Shown in pieces: positions 33,890 through 46,479 of a DNA stretch of 64,000 bases. The notes below the pieces were generated by a model. That model searched no databases. It was given only the letters and a program-made list of their open reading frames with translations, and had not been told where the DNA came from. The stretch is taken from the NCBI GenBank assembly GCA_019009955.1, contig CM032230.1:107602001-107666000 (forward strand), in the 5' to 3' direction. Both the position numbers and the translations under genes were made by a program. The stretch is from Riptortus pedestris (Eukaryota; Arthropoda; Insecta; Hemiptera; Alydidae). Numbering within the stretch: position 1 is the first letter of the stretch; the number at the start of each line of letters is the position of its first letter.

Positions 33890-34269
33890 TTAATTGCGTT
33901 AAGTTATTTCCTGTGAAATGATGGAATCGCATTCTACCCAAATTTACTATTATGTAAATAACTCAAAGTTTCAGTCAGGAAATATGTACATTATAGATAA
34001 TATTAAATTATAATAAATACTATCCATGATTGTGATTAGAATTATTCACGGTGTGTCAAAAATTGGAGCGGGAATGAGTAGGGACTTATTTTCATTTATT
34101 CTTCAAAACTAAAATTTCTATTATATGAGTCTCCTATCTGACCCTTATGGGGGAAACAATACGTCCAGATGGGAAGTGTAGTTGTACACATTGAAGCCTT
34201 GCTAAAAAAAAATAACCATCATCATTCAGCCTCTAATGATTTCCCGAGCGAAGCCGGTACCTTAGCTAG
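33890..34269 (+). mobile_element. Hel-2 copy, 5'-truncated, ending CTAG
   Basis: It matches the last ~380 bp of the 53185 copy and ends CCCGAGCGAAGCCGG, TACCTTAG, CTAG, then T. The TA run that follows leads straight into HLE-1 copy K. Confidence 0.65.
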
Positions 34270-34407
34270 TATATATATATAATTTTGAACCGACCTCATT
34301 TTTGTCATCTTTTGGGTAGGATCGATGGACATTTGAAGACAATTTTCGAAAGTCGCGTCATGAGTACGACCTCAATAGCTGATTTTTCTTAAGGAAAATC
34401 TGCTAAA
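34270..34407 (+). mobile_element. HLE-1 copy K, 3' end from the microsatellite on
   Basis: It begins in TATATATATA and runs through GGTAGGATCGATGGACATTT to a slightly changed palindrome and CTGCTAAAA. The junction with Hel-2 lies inside the TA tract. Confidence 0.6.
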
Positions 34408-34409
34408 AG

Positions 34410-36180
34410 AAAATCTTTCAAGACTGAAATGACGGGCGGAGGAAGGAAAAATAATAATTCTTGTTGGAACGAGCGAAAAACGAAATATTAGCATTCAGCT
34501 TTTTAATTTTAAAATGAGTGAGGAAAAATGAGATTACCCAATGTGGTCGGAACGAAAGACTAAAGCTTAAAACTTTTCTTTGATTAAACATTGGGGGTAA
34601 GTCTCAAAATGATGAAAGAATTTTAATAAAGAAAACAAGATTGGTAGAACATATTATGCATATGGCTTTTTAGCATAGTAATGAAAAGAACATAGGAAGA
34701 TTTAACAACATTAACACAGAGTTATGGTACAACAATGACTTAGGACATTGTGTTCCCTTTTAACATATTAGAGGAAAATAAAGAAAAGCACAAGACAACT
34801 TATTTTATTATTTTTGTTGTTTTTCTTTCTGCAGATAAGGGGACTTTTTTGACAAAAATATATCATATGCAAAACAAATGTGCGAACACTTGGGTGTGTT
34901 TATAATGATTTATAAACTAACATTTTGATTTTATTGCAGCTTTCTTGTATGTGTGGGCCAAAGACATCAATCTATTATTAGAAGCTATATAGTTTTTCAC
35001 GCAACATAAACTTTATCGGTTTCAAACAGAAATTGCTATGAACAATGCTTTAGAAGAAATTGTTAATGAATGTAGGATTCTAAATCAATTTTTATTCAAA
35101 TATGCAGACGATAGATTGATTTTCATATTATTCCTGATGGGACACCACCATACGTGGTGTGATGAAAGTTGAGAAAAAGTAATTTAAATTCTTTGACTTA
35201 CAGCCTTTACACATAAGAGATGCATTTTATACAATAAACTCATACGAAGTAAAAATGAAGTGTTGACTTATAATTCTTACAATTGTATTTATAATTGTTT
35301 TTATGTTACAAAATAAATTAGAACACAGAGACGAAAAGGACTCAAATACTCTCAAAACTGGAAGACATTTTAGAGAGAGAAACTTAGAAACAGAGTACAT
35401 TTTCTGCAAGAACAGTAATGCCGTAATTATAAAAATGCAAATGTCCTTCGGTAGTAAAAAAAAAGGTTAATTAACTGATGGGGATTACGTAGGAAAAAGT
35501 TGGAGCGTAAAAGATTCAGTTGTGATGCCTTTCTCAACGTGCCTCTGAGCTTCGAGAATAAACAAGGACTCCTATATAATCTGAAAGAGTTGCTTCCAAA
35601 TACTTAATCCTAAAACCCTTCCTAGAATTTCGAAACTTTTCCTAGACTTTTTTTCACGTTTTTCGTGGTTTTTCTTCTTCGTTTACTCCCACAACAACTG
35701 ATCCCCAGCGTAGCAACATTTTCATAGGATCTGCATCAGCATTTGGAGACACTTGGCAAGGGACAGTAAGGAATGGTCAAAATGAAAAAGGTCCTTCCAG
35801 GAATGTAGCGCCGTGTAAGGCGGTAATATTAACTGATGAAGTACTCTGTCAAATCCAGTTATAAAAATAAAGCTTATAATTTCATTACCTATGAATAACG
35901 CATTTTATTTGGAACATTTATCACAACTGCTTAGCAGTGAACGGGCACACCAGAACTGCTGTTTTCAAAAATGTTTGTATGTCTACAGAATGTGTGAGAG
36001 TTTTATTTATTTTTTATTATTATTTATCGAGTACCAAATATTTAATTAGAAATTTATTCAGTTTTTAACCGGAGTCAACGTTTGGTTCAGAGCTAGTAGA
36101 TTCAACAAGAGAACCTTCTCAGTTTATAACGAATCGAGCACTAGTACAAGATATAGACAATGATCTTTGGTCATTTTTTT
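34410..36180. other. AT-rich region, no gene recognised
   Basis: No repeat family or protein frame recognised. Confidence 0.3.
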
Positions 36181-36354
36181 TTATTTATTTATTAATGTCC
36201 ACTTTATGCTACTATTGGCTAATTGGGACGGGTTATCTACAAGTTACCACCATTTTTTACCCAGGGTGGGACTAAGGATTTTATTTAATGAGTTCGTCAC
36301 TAAATAAATTCCTATTTGCCCAGGCAAGAATCGAACTCGTCACTCTAGGTTCGA
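36180..36354 (-). mobile_element. SINE-1 copy 2, head missing
   Basis: Body and tail match copies 1, 3 and 4, and the B box region (ATCGAACTCGTCACTCTAGG on the plus strand) is still present. The tRNA-like 5' head beyond it is absent. Confidence 0.65.
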
Positions 36355-36779
36355 TCTATGATAAGTCTATCAGTATATGTAGGAGGTATATAATTAAATA
36401 ACTACATTTGGTTGAAGGAGTGATACTCCCTCCAGCATTTACATCATCAAACACCTATGGGCCAATGTTGAGCTGAGGCTAATCATCTGTGAAGCACAGC
36501 ATGACAAAGCTCTCCTGCCCTCCCTGTAGGAGAAAAATAAAATTAAAGCAAAAACACAGCTCTGCATGTTTTTAGCATTCCCCTGTTTAACCCAAGGACG
36601 CTCGGGCCCAGTGTTTTTTATAAGGCTGAAATTAGTGAATCGCATTAGAGAACGTTTTTAAAATTCCAAAGCATTCCGACTGAAGACATGTAATTTTATT
36701 GTGTATTAAAAATTAGGGTTGATATTAACCAACAAAAATTATAGCTATCATATGTATATAAAAGTATAATCGAAATGCG

Positions 36780-37003
36780 GGGCCAAATGGGTTAGCCATG
36801 CGAGTTAAAGCGTTGACCTTTATCTCACATGGTAAACCTAAAGTGGAGAGTTTCCTGGGCAAAGGAAATCATTTAGTGACGAAATTCATTAAATAACATC
36901 CTAAAATCCCACCCTGCCTAGAAAAGGGTGGTAACCTTTAGATAATCCGTCCCAATTAGCCTAAGTTGCAAAAAGTGGACGTTAATAAATAATAATAATA
37001 ATC
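36780..37003 (+). mobile_element. SINE-1 copy 3
   Basis: Complete, from GGGTTAGCCATGCGAGTTAA through a mutated B box (GAGTTTCCTGGGC) to GCAAAAAGTGGACGTTAATA and an AAT tail. Confidence 0.65.
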
Positions 37004-37201
37004 GAAATGTAAAGATGTGAATTTCTATTTTTTCATTCTTCAAGTCCTACGGACCAAGAAAAGACAAAGGAAATTCTTTAAACCCTTACAAACCTCTAGT
37101 GAGTAAGTACATATAAATATAGCCTCTTTTAACTGGATGTATTCCCTGGACAATGTGATGGACGAGCAATAAAAAAGTTCGACTAAAACGCAATAAAGAA
37201 T

Positions 37202-37995
37202 TCGTCACGCAGGGGCTGCGTAAACTAAGCAGATTTCCCACATGAAGTTTTACAACAGATAAATCAACATACTGGTATAACTTAACACCACTGTGAGTAT
37301 TAAGTGAATAAATACAAACGGTTATGAGAAATCTTTCAGTCAATTTCCATTTTAATAAACTCCACAACGAAAAGCGTCTGGATTGTAAATAAATAGGGCA
37401 GCCCACCTCTCAGAGCTGAATAGTTAGTTTGATAAAAATATTCTTCACTGGAAAAAAAAACAATTACGGAAATACAACTGAATATAACATTAATTTCATT
37501 GAAAACTATTTACTATATCTAGTACTGTAATTTACAATGAATCAGAATAATTTTTATATAACATTTATGGTATTTACATTGTATTTGCAATAAGATTGGT
37601 TCTATGCAGTTTTTCTATCAACGTATAATAATGGAGATATTTCGAATCATTGAAATATCTTCATTATTATTTGAACTAGTCAATTTTAAAATTCGAAATT
37701 ACCCCTCTAAACCACCCCCCCCCCTTCAGATCTGATTTCTGACACTAACGAACTTGATCTTTGTTTTTACATAAAAAGATTAAATATCAAGATTGGTAAC
37801 GATCAAACAAAAAAAAAAAAAACCGCTAGTGCGTTAACAGACAAATATATGAATATAATTTTCAACAGACCTCATTAGCAGATTTCCCTTAAAGGAAATC
37901 AGTTATTGAGGTCGTACTCATGACGAGTTTTAAAAATTTCCACAAATGTCCATCGATCATACCCAGGAGATGACGAAAATGAGGCACGTTCAAAA

Positions 37996-38094
<99 letters not shown>

Positions 38095-38443
38095 CTGTTA
38101 ACGCTCTAGCGGTCGCAATGTTTGTTTGATCGTTACCAAACTCCATATTTAATCATTGTATGTAAAAAGGAAGATTAACGTTTGTTAATGACTGAATCGG
38201 ACCAGTGGGAGGGGGGGGGTTTAGAGGGAGAATTTTGAAAATTCGAAATATCTCCGTTACTATACGTCGGATCGAAAAATAAGTACAAGGCGTGTGTTGT
38301 TATCAGTATGTAGGATTTATCTATTATTGAACGTCACGAGGGAAATCTACTTATACGCAGCCCCTGCGTGACGGATTTTTTTTCGTTATCTACTGGGTCG
38401 GATCGATGGACATTTTTCGAAAATTACGGGCTCAAGGGAAATC
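37202..38443 (+). mobile_element. HLE-1 copy L, split by nested copy M
   Basis: The 5' part (37202-37874) runs from TTCGTCACGCAGGGG to GACCTCAT. Copy M interrupts it, and the remainder resumes at about 38380 (TTTCGTTATCTACTGGGTCGG), ending in a broken hairpin (CAAGGGAAATC). It shares with copy O the variant TTCTATGCAGTTTTTCTATC and the sequence beyond the hairpin. Confidence 0.6.
37875..38375 (-). mobile_element. HLE-1 copy M, nested in copy L
   Basis: A 501 bp copy on the minus strand with both termini and a long (AT)n tract at about 37999-38091. It lies inside copy L between GACCTCAT and TTTCGTTATC, with no obvious target duplication. Confidence 0.65.
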
Positions 38444-38598
38444 ATTAATACAGTTTTATGGGCAACCAATAGTTTTCGAGCCATGCTGAAATCGGGGAGG
38501 TTCTTTTATTAAGAAAAAACCGTAAAAACCCTTGGCAGAATAGTGAAAATGGGCTTAATAAAAAAAATAAAAAAACCCAAGACAAATAAAAGGATAAG
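38444..38598 (+). repeat. Sequence shared downstream of HLE-1 copies L and O
   Basis: ATTAATACAGTTTTATGGGC, CGAGCCATGCTGAAATC, CCTTGGCAGAA and GAAAATGGGCTTAATAAAAA occur in the same order at 43021-43166, directly after the 3' hairpin arm in both places. Confidence 0.7.
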
Positions 38599-38830
38599 AC
38601 ATAGAAGAGGACGGCGTTGGTTGGTAGAGGGGCATTCTCGCGGTCCACTGGAGCATGTAAGGCTCCCATTCAGAGATCTAAGTCGGTAATGAATGTTTCC
38701 TCTGTGCACGGCCGCAACTACATTTCTCAGCTGTACTAACGAGATCAAATATTAATCATCACATGCAGTCCTCGACTAACGACTTGGACCATTGTTGAAA
38801 ACTAAATATTCCGACTCATTTTTAAAAAAG

Positions 38831-39345
38831 TCCGTCCGTTTAACAATAGATAAACCGTCAATATTAAGTGAATAAATACAAACGGGATGCGCCTGAAATG
38901 TAAACAAACAGGTCTGCCAACATCTCACCGTAAAGAAAAACAATTACTATAATATATCAGAATATAACATATTAAATTTGTTGAAACCTATTTACTATAT
39001 CTAAAGCTGTCATTAATAATGAATCAGGATCATTTTTATCTCGATCAATCAAATTTTAATAGTCCAAGAACTTAAGACGGGGGGGGGGGGAGGTCACCAG
39101 AACATAAAGGTCTCTTGAAAACAATATTTGGTATTTAAGCTTTGAATAAAGTGTTTTATTATGTGACAGAGTATTGAATATGTAACATGAGTGGAAGTGG
39201 GGGTTTGCTGAAAAATGCAAATATATCAGTTAATATTCCAAATAAAGAGTACATGCACATAACAATATTTGTAGTAAATTTAATTTGGAATATGATTGAT
39301 TCTATACACTTTTTTGATCTGAAGTATAATAACGGAGACATTTAG
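38831..39345 (+). mobile_element. HLE-1 copy P, 3'-truncated long form
   Basis: The 5' end TCCGTCCGTTTAACAATAG has lost its hairpin. It continues through a G-run (39080-39090) and GTTAATATTCCAAATAAAG to AACGGAGACATTTAG, where homology stops before the microsatellite. Confidence 0.6.
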
Positions 39346-40640
39346 CGCTTCTTAATGTAATAAAGTCTAATATATCTTAATTTTAATAAAGTACAGGATT
39401 TTCTTTGTCGTTTTCCGCCAGCTTAGAGAACCTACTCCATATAACTCAGAATTTAAGTTTGAGCGACCAATGGCAGATGGATCATGTAGTGAAATGCCAG
39501 CAGATTGCCTAATTTGGGTATACACAGCTTTAAAAATGTGCTAAACGATAATTTAAATACTAATATGTCTAAAGAATACTCAAGGACATGAAATATTTCC
39601 AGGACTACAGCAGCTCTCCCCGTAAGATTTCCATGGATACTCTTAAATATAAGTTTTATCACTCCTTGGATGCCTCTGAGCACCCATTTCTAAAATTACT
39701 ATATTGATAAGCTGTTAGGCCAGACACCAATTTACTAAATATAATACTTTCCCCAATATCATGTTATCTGTTTAAGAAGCTTTTACTATTAATTGGAAAC
39801 ATAAATGACTATCTAGTAGTCGTTAGATATTGAAGGACACCTCAACAGCTGAGTATTTTGTTTCAAAGAATTCATTTAAAATTGTTATTTGGTTCATATG
39901 TCAATCGATAAGGAAACTTTACGTTTTTCTATTTCTCGAATTTCGTCTTACAATGAAAAGATGTGAGGTGGCTTTTCCCACTAATGAGCAGAATATAAAG
40001 AAAACATCAGTGAAGTGGAAAATTTCCCCACTGAGGATGCTCATCATTACTACTTCAAACCTTCAAAAGAAACTAGGAAATAAAAGTTGGTCGTGTTCTG
40101 CCCTACAATTCTTATTTCATACTTTGGAAACTCAAAACTTATTACTTGTATTTTACAGTTTCCATAAATACTTAATGATCTACTTGTAACAATAACCTAT
40201 TATAGCAAAGTACCATTTGTTTATAGTATTACTATACCGTACAAAGAGGAAAAACAGATTTGAAGTGATACATACAGCCCTCTGAAGTCTTGAAATGTCA
40301 TTTAAAGCACGGATAATTGAATTTGAATATGTTATTGTTTCTCGTTATTATTGTGAAAGTTCATGGATTGCCTTTTGTACTCATAGAGCACCGATGGAAG
40401 GGAACTTGTATCAATGGTTGGACGCTCATTTTGAAGGAATGCTAGATAACAGAATCATATGAGTAGTTATCAGCTGTTTATAGCTACCATAGGAAGGCAG
40501 TTCGCACAATGTAGGCACTCAACCTCAACGAAGACCGTTAATTAACACACGTATGGCAAACTGCAGAGTGCAAATATTCAGATGCGAATACAGATTATCC
40601 AAAGCGATAAGACTTTAGTACAACTGTACCTTTAGTTTTT
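39346..40640. other. AT-rich region with unrecognised open frames
   Basis: A 119-codon forward frame at 39830-40189 and a 76-codon minus frame at 39453-39683 show no family motif, and I do not call them. Confidence 0.3.
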
Positions 40641-40642
40641 TA

Positions 40643-41493
40643 TTAGCCGGTTTCCCGGGAGAGAAATCAGGTTTGTGGTCTTACTCAAATATATATATGT
40701 CTTTTCACGGGGTCGTAATTTTTGTTTGATCGTTACGAAACTATATATTTGAACATTTTATGTAAAAAGAAAGATCAAGCTACTTAATAGCTGAAATCGG
40801 ACGATTGGGAGGGGGGGAGGGGTTAGAGGAGGGAATTTTGAAAATTCGAAGTATCCTTGTTACTATATGTCGGATCGAAAAACTGTATAGAACAATCTGA
40901 TTGCAAATTGTATTATCTATAATATATTTTTATACATATTCTATACATATTTTATAGGTATTTATTATACAGGTTCTATACATATTTTGTGTATCATGAA
41001 TATTAACCGAGATATTTGGATTTTATTGAATTAGGCTTTCAATAAAGCCCCACTCCTACTCATTTCATATTAATAATAAGCGGTTATATTATGAACCACT
41101 TCATACCAAGGTTAAATATCAAGAATTGATTTTATTGACCTTTTAATTTGTGAGATATTTGCAAATAAGTTCTGCCCCCCACCCCACTCTTCTTTTGTTC
41201 TTGGATTACTAAACTTTGAGTGATGGAGATAAAGAAATTTCCGATTCATTATAAATTACAGCCGTAGCTATAGTAAATAGTTTTCAATAAAATTAATATG
41301 TTATATTCAGTAATTGTTTTTCTTTCTGGTCTTGAATATTAATTTCTATTCCGCTGTAAGAAGTTGGCTGGCCTGTTGACTGAAAGATCCCTCATTACAG
41401 TTTGTATTAGTTTTTACTATTAAGGGTGGTGCTACCATTTGAAACACTTCACTTGGGAAATCTGATTAGTTTATCCAGCCTCTGCGTGACGGA
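40643..41493 (-). mobile_element. HLE-1 copy Q, long form, diverged
   Basis: 851 bp with both ends recognisable (decayed 3' hairpin CCCGGGAGAGAAATC; 5' end TCCGTCACGCAGAGG). The microsatellite is reduced to ATATATATATG. A short tandem of ACATATTCTATACATATTTT units lies near 40930-40990. Confidence 0.55.
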
Positions 41494-41499
41494 CGTTTT

Positions 41500-42590
41500 A
41501 TTTAGTTTATGTATTTCCTCTAGATAGTAACCCTACGAGGAGGGATTTTACTTTTCTGCACTTTCCTTGCATTTTTGTGTTATTTGCGCATTTTGTCAGC
41601 TGCTGTTCAGTGTGACTACCGCATTTCCGTGCCCAGTTAGTAATTGTGTTGGAGTAAATGTATATTGGTATTTGGTGTGTGTAATGTGTAGAATAATAAG
41701 AGAGAAGTGAACAAAACAATTTAATAAGTTTATCAACAATTTACAATGTATTTAGGTATGTTTCGCACGAGGCCCTTGTTCTTCGTGATTCTTCTAACCT
41801 AGATGAACAGGTTATGCACGCAGTGTTGCCACTAGCCCGCACTCGCTCCCGAATCACTAGTAAATTTTAAAGCAGGGGGCCCCCAGGTGATAGCTGGACA
41901 CAACCGCGAGTTGATATAACTGTTACATCCCCAAAGAAAACATTGTAAATTGTATATTTGCTATTCAGTAACATTAATAAACTTCAAGTAGAAGAGAAGT
42001 GTCTTTCTTTTTTTCCCTCCCGCAATTTTTGATTCGTCCACAGAATGCATTGATTCGTGAAAAGACCTTATTGGAAGAAAGGTTTGATGCCTTGAGCCTA
42101 TTAATACCTGTCAATGGGAGCCTCCTCATCAAGAAGTCATCAGGCCTTGTTAAAATTCTGCCTTTATAAAAGGCTGGCGGAGATTGTTATGAATTCCCCT
42201 TTATACTTCACTTCCACCAGTCAATTATATCAGCTTTATAAGCGCTTCTTTTATTCCGTCTTGCAACTTTCTTACCTATTTCAGTTTTTTTTTTCGGTTA
42301 ATAGAGTTTCACTTTCTCGACACAATAAGCTAACACATTATCAGAAAAACTTTACAATAAGGATAGTCATAATGATTTATCTCTGTAAGAAAGAAACGTT
42401 TTTACAAGTATATAACTTTGTAAAATTAATTTTTCATTTCTTAAAAATTAATAATATTTCTTCTTCTTTTGTTTTAGGCTAATTATAATGCCATTACGCC
42501 ACATTGGACAGTCACCCATGTTTCTCATATGGTAAAGGTTCCGTGAGAACAAAACGTTTATTTGATGTTTGGCTCAAGATCATTCCTGAT
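41500..42590. other. Region with possible LTR-like end, no gene called
   Basis: GGGGGCCCCC is a perfect palindrome at about 41876. TGTTACATCCCC at about 41920, followed by AATAAA and a pyrimidine tract, could be part of an LTR, but no partner LTR is seen. An in-frame stretch after TCCACAG at 42042 (NALIREKTLLEERFDALSLL) is unrecognised. Confidence 0.2.
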
Positions 42591-42595
42591 GTATT

Positions 42596-43020
42596 ACCTT
42601 AAGGAACAAGTGAGATGGTGATTGAAAACTAAAAATGCAAATATCTCCATTAATACTTAAGATAAATAATATATGTATATAACAACATTTATCGTACTTA
42701 ATTGTATTTGCAATAAGATTGGTTCTATGCAGTTTTTCTATCAACGTATAATAATGGAGATATTTCGAAACCCTACACCTTCCCATTGGCCCGATTTCTG
42801 CCATTAAGGAACTTGATCTTTCTTTTTACAAAAAAGGATTAAATATCGAGTTTGTTGACAATTAAGAAAAAAAACAAAAAAAAACGACCGCTAGAGCGTT
42901 AACAGATAAATATATGTATATGATTTTGAACAGACCTCATTTACGTTAATTCCTGGATCGGGTAGATGGACATTTTTCGAAAATCGCATGCCCAATAGCT
43001 GGTTTCTCTTAAGGGAAATC
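42596..43020 (+). mobile_element. HLE-1 copy O, 5'-truncated
   Basis: It runs from AAAACTAAAAATGCAAATAT through GACCGCTAGAGCGTTAACAG to a broken palindrome (TTTCTCTTAAGGGAAATC). Shares subfamily variants with copy L. Confidence 0.6.
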
Positions 43021-43166
43021 ATTAATACAGTTTTATGGGCCTTCAATAGTTTTCGAGCCATGCTGAAATCAGGACGGTTCATTTATTAAGAAAAAAATGT
43101 AGATACCCTTGGCAGAAAAGTGAAAATGGGCTTAATAAAAAAACCCAAGACAAATAAAAAGATAAG
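43021..43166 (+). repeat. Sequence shared downstream of HLE-1 copies O and L
   Basis: Second copy of the flank described at 38444-38598, with scattered substitutions and short indels. Confidence 0.7.
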
Positions 43167-43391
43167 TGAGATGGGTCGGAAAACAAACAATACAAACTAG
43201 TCGTTAATTTTGTATTAAAAAAAAAACAACATATGAAGAATTTTACATTCGTAGCAAAATACGCTCATGATTTGATTCGACGCATAAAAATTGAAATATT
43301 TATTATTTCTTATTTTAGTATTTCACTGAATCTCCATATTTCTGAACCGATATAAGACATTAATGAACTAGATCTTTAGTTTTCATAACAG

Positions 43392-44202
43392 TCCGTCAAG
43401 CAGGGGCTGCGTAAACTAAACAGATTTCCCACATGACGTTATATACAAATAAATCTACATACTGGTAAGACTTAACATCACTGTGAATATTAGGTGAATA
43501 AATACAAACGGCAAGGAGAAATCTTTCAGTCAATTTCCATTTTAATAACCTCCACAGGACAGACGGAAGGCGTCTGCATCGTAATGAAACAGGGCAGCTA
43601 ACCTCTCAGAGCTGAATACATAGATAGAAACATTCTTCACCGGAAAGAAAAACAATTACTGAAACATATCTGAATATAACATATTAATTTTATTGAAAAC
43701 TATTTACTATATCTAGTACTGAAATTTATAATGAATCAGAATAATTTCTATCTCAATCCCTCAAATTTTAGTAATCCAAGAACAAAAGATGGGGGGGGGG
43801 GGTCAACAGAACGTATTTGTATCTCGTATAATTAACTTTGTTGAAAACAATACTTGGCTTTGTAATGAAGTGGTTCATGATATAAGACCTTATTATTATT
43901 ATGATACTTAGTAAGAGTGGGGGTATACTGAAAGCGTAAAACTATAAAATCCAAATATCTGATGGCAGAAAACTAAAATATGTCTTTAGTTTTATATTTT
44001 AAGTTTAAATGTCGAGTTCGGTAACGATCTAACGAAAATTGCGACCGCTAGAGCACAGGCATACACACACACACACACACATATATGCGTGTAGTTTTGA
44101 AGGGACCTCGTTATCCCCTGGGTAGGATCGGTGGACATTTGAAGAAAATCGCATAATGAGTACGACACCAATAGTTGAGTTCCCTTAAGGGAAATCTGCT
44201 GA
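43392..44202 (+). mobile_element. HLE-1 copy R, full length, (AC)n type
   Basis: 811 bp from TCCGTCAAGCAGGGGCTGCG to GGGAAATCTGCTGA (CTGA still fits CTRR). At the fixed internal site it has an AC tract (about 44063-44080) instead of AT. The G-run is at 43791-43802. Confidence 0.65.
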
Positions 44203-44589
44203 AATAAGCTGCCAGCTGATCAAGGCAAGAACTTTTGGAATGGAAAAGGGTTCGACGAATGGCAGAATCTCCAGATTGTGGGTGTGAGGTAAAGGCTTCT
44301 GCGGTTTCCCCTCAAATCATTCATACGTGACCTCAGCACAGTCTAGACCTCACTATATATTTCTACTCTATTCACCCTGCATTCGGAGAAGGCTCCCTCA
44401 CTTTATTACCAGCTTAAAGGAGAATAAAATGAGGTTGTCTGAGTAAATATTTTATTTTGCGAGCGGTTTGGGTGTCTCAGTAGCCAACTCCGTCCTCTTT
44501 CCATCTGTAGAATCTGCTGGACACCTGGAAGGAGGAGGTACGGCTCACGGTTACTTCATCACAGACCCAATGACTCACCCGAACTACGA

Positions 44590-45290
44590 TCGCAACGCAG
44601 CGGTTTGTTTAAACTAAGTAGGTTGCCCATGTGATGGGTACGAAACTGACCTGACGCTATCTATTCTCCATGCTTACAGTAATAAGTAACCTATGTAAAC
44701 AGTATTTGGCATTTAAGCTCGGCCTGAGATGATTGGAGAATCAATCCTCGAAGGAAACTACTCATTTGTATAAGTGGTAGTTGTCAGAAGATAGAAAACT
44801 AAGAATGTATATATCTCAGTTGATAATCGAATTAAAATTAAAATAACAAAAGTCAAATTTTAAATACCCGAAATGATAGGTTATGAAACTTTTTTTGATC
44901 TGACTCATTACTTCAATTTTTTATTTTATCCTTTTCTAACCTTCTCTCCTCCGATATACTTTGAATTTTCGCTCCTCCCCTCCGATTAAATATTGAATTT
45001 GGAAACGACGGAGCATAATTAAACCGCGGTAACTGGCATACTAACACACCCACACACACTCATACATATTATATATATTATTATATGAAAAATTTCCTCA
45101 AATGTCCATCGATCCTACCTAGTAGATCACGAAATTGAGGCCCATTCAAAATTTATATATGTGTGGGTGTGTGTGTGATCGTGGGCGCGTGTGTGTTTAT
45201 AAATTTGAACGGACTGCATTTTCATCTCCAAGGTAGAATCGAAGGACACCGGAAGCGTACAAGCTCAATGGCTGATAAATGGAAACCTGT
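44590..45290 (+). mobile_element. HLE-1 copy S, degenerate, with inner inverted piece
   Basis: The plus-strand order of HLE-1 blocks is recognisable, ending with GGTAGAATCGAAGGACACC. At the microsatellite site lies a minus-strand HLE-1 piece (45088-45155, TGTCCATCGATCCTACCTAG) flanked by AC and GT tracts on its two sides. Confidence 0.45.
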
Positions 45291-45744
45291 TGGCAATTAA
45301 AAAGAAAAGCAAGATTCTCTTTCATTATTGAAAGTGCAATATCACCAAATGAATTTAAATATTAGAAAAGGTATATGAAAATAGGATACAAAAATACATT
45401 TTTTTGAACTTATTTGTAATTCTTAGGAAATTAAATAGGGAAGATGCCTATTTAAAACAATTCCTATATAACCATAATCTGGGCAATATAAATAAATAGA
45501 TAATGCTGATTATCTTGTAGGAAAACTAACACATATATTATAAAGTAATTTCTTAATTTTTATATTGAAGTACAGTATAACTTGGTAAAAAAGTATTAAC
45601 TTAAACTATACGTGTAAGCTTTTTAAAAAGGACGGCAAGAGTTGTTTCTCATAAGAGACGATGAAAGCTATTTATTTTTATTTCTAATGTCCAAAATAAG
45701 CCCCGTTATAAATTATAAAACCGTAGAGAAGTGTAAATGCTTAA

Positions 45745-45850
45745 ATATATATACATATTTATCTGTTAATGCGTCAGAGGCAGTATTTTTATTTGATCGT
45801 CGTCAAAGACTTTACTTAACGTTTCATTTCCTAAACTTAAAGGGCTTTTT
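45745..45850 (-). mobile_element. HLE-1 fragment, degenerate
   Basis: TATTTATCTGTTAATGCGTC and TATTTTTATTTGATCGTCGT follow the order beside the microsatellite on the minus strand. Confidence 0.4.
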
Positions 45851-45899
45851 CCTCCGGATGAATGAAGGAGAAACACGATTTAAATAAATAAATAAAGAC

Positions 45900-46440
45900 T
45901 TCCCAGTAAAACATTTTACAGGCAGGGTCGGGGTTGGGTAATTTTAATTTTTTTTTTTTTCCAATTGAGTCACCACAAGAAATTGATTCGGGATTGGGTT
46001 AAGATGGTGAGGTTGAGATGGGAGAGGAAGCGTAGCCAGACATCTGCTAGAAAGTTCAATGAATCCCTTCCATGATACCAGTTTTGAACTTGCCCCAACC
46101 TTGATATTATCAGGCACCCTCAAGGCACAGATCTCAGTCCTGTGCTAGCCATCTCGTCCCTCGGACGCTATAATCCATTCTCTATGATCCTAAGGCCAAC
46201 ACGTGCTAAGGCTTCACTAAGGGCACTGTGGAGATCCTCTCCCGCCGAGGCCTATTTTTAGTACTTTAAACCTCCAATACATCGGGCCTTAAACCTTACC
46301 CCCGATGCTTAAAATCCCTTTTAAGTAAAGTACTTCATCCTACCTTTCCACACTTCTTATTTATTACCAAAGGTGGCTGACAACCCAGAAGCTGATGTTC
46401 ATTCTCTTCAGAAGCAAAAACGACACACAGAAATGATAAA
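45900..46440. other. GC-richer block of unknown origin
   Basis: Composition differs from the surroundings (notably 46040-46330), suggesting an old insertion, but no domain, terminal repeat or tRNA-like promoter is recognised. Confidence 0.25.
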
Positions 46441-46479
46441 AAACGAAAGTAATTCTCAATAACTCATTTAAAAAATAAG

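Noticed and set aside
39830..40189. 119-codon forward frame
   Set aside because: No recognisable motif or neighbouring exon; could not be supported.
41920..42041. Solo LTR starting TGTTACATCC
   Set aside because: No second LTR, primer-binding site or target duplication found; too short to call.
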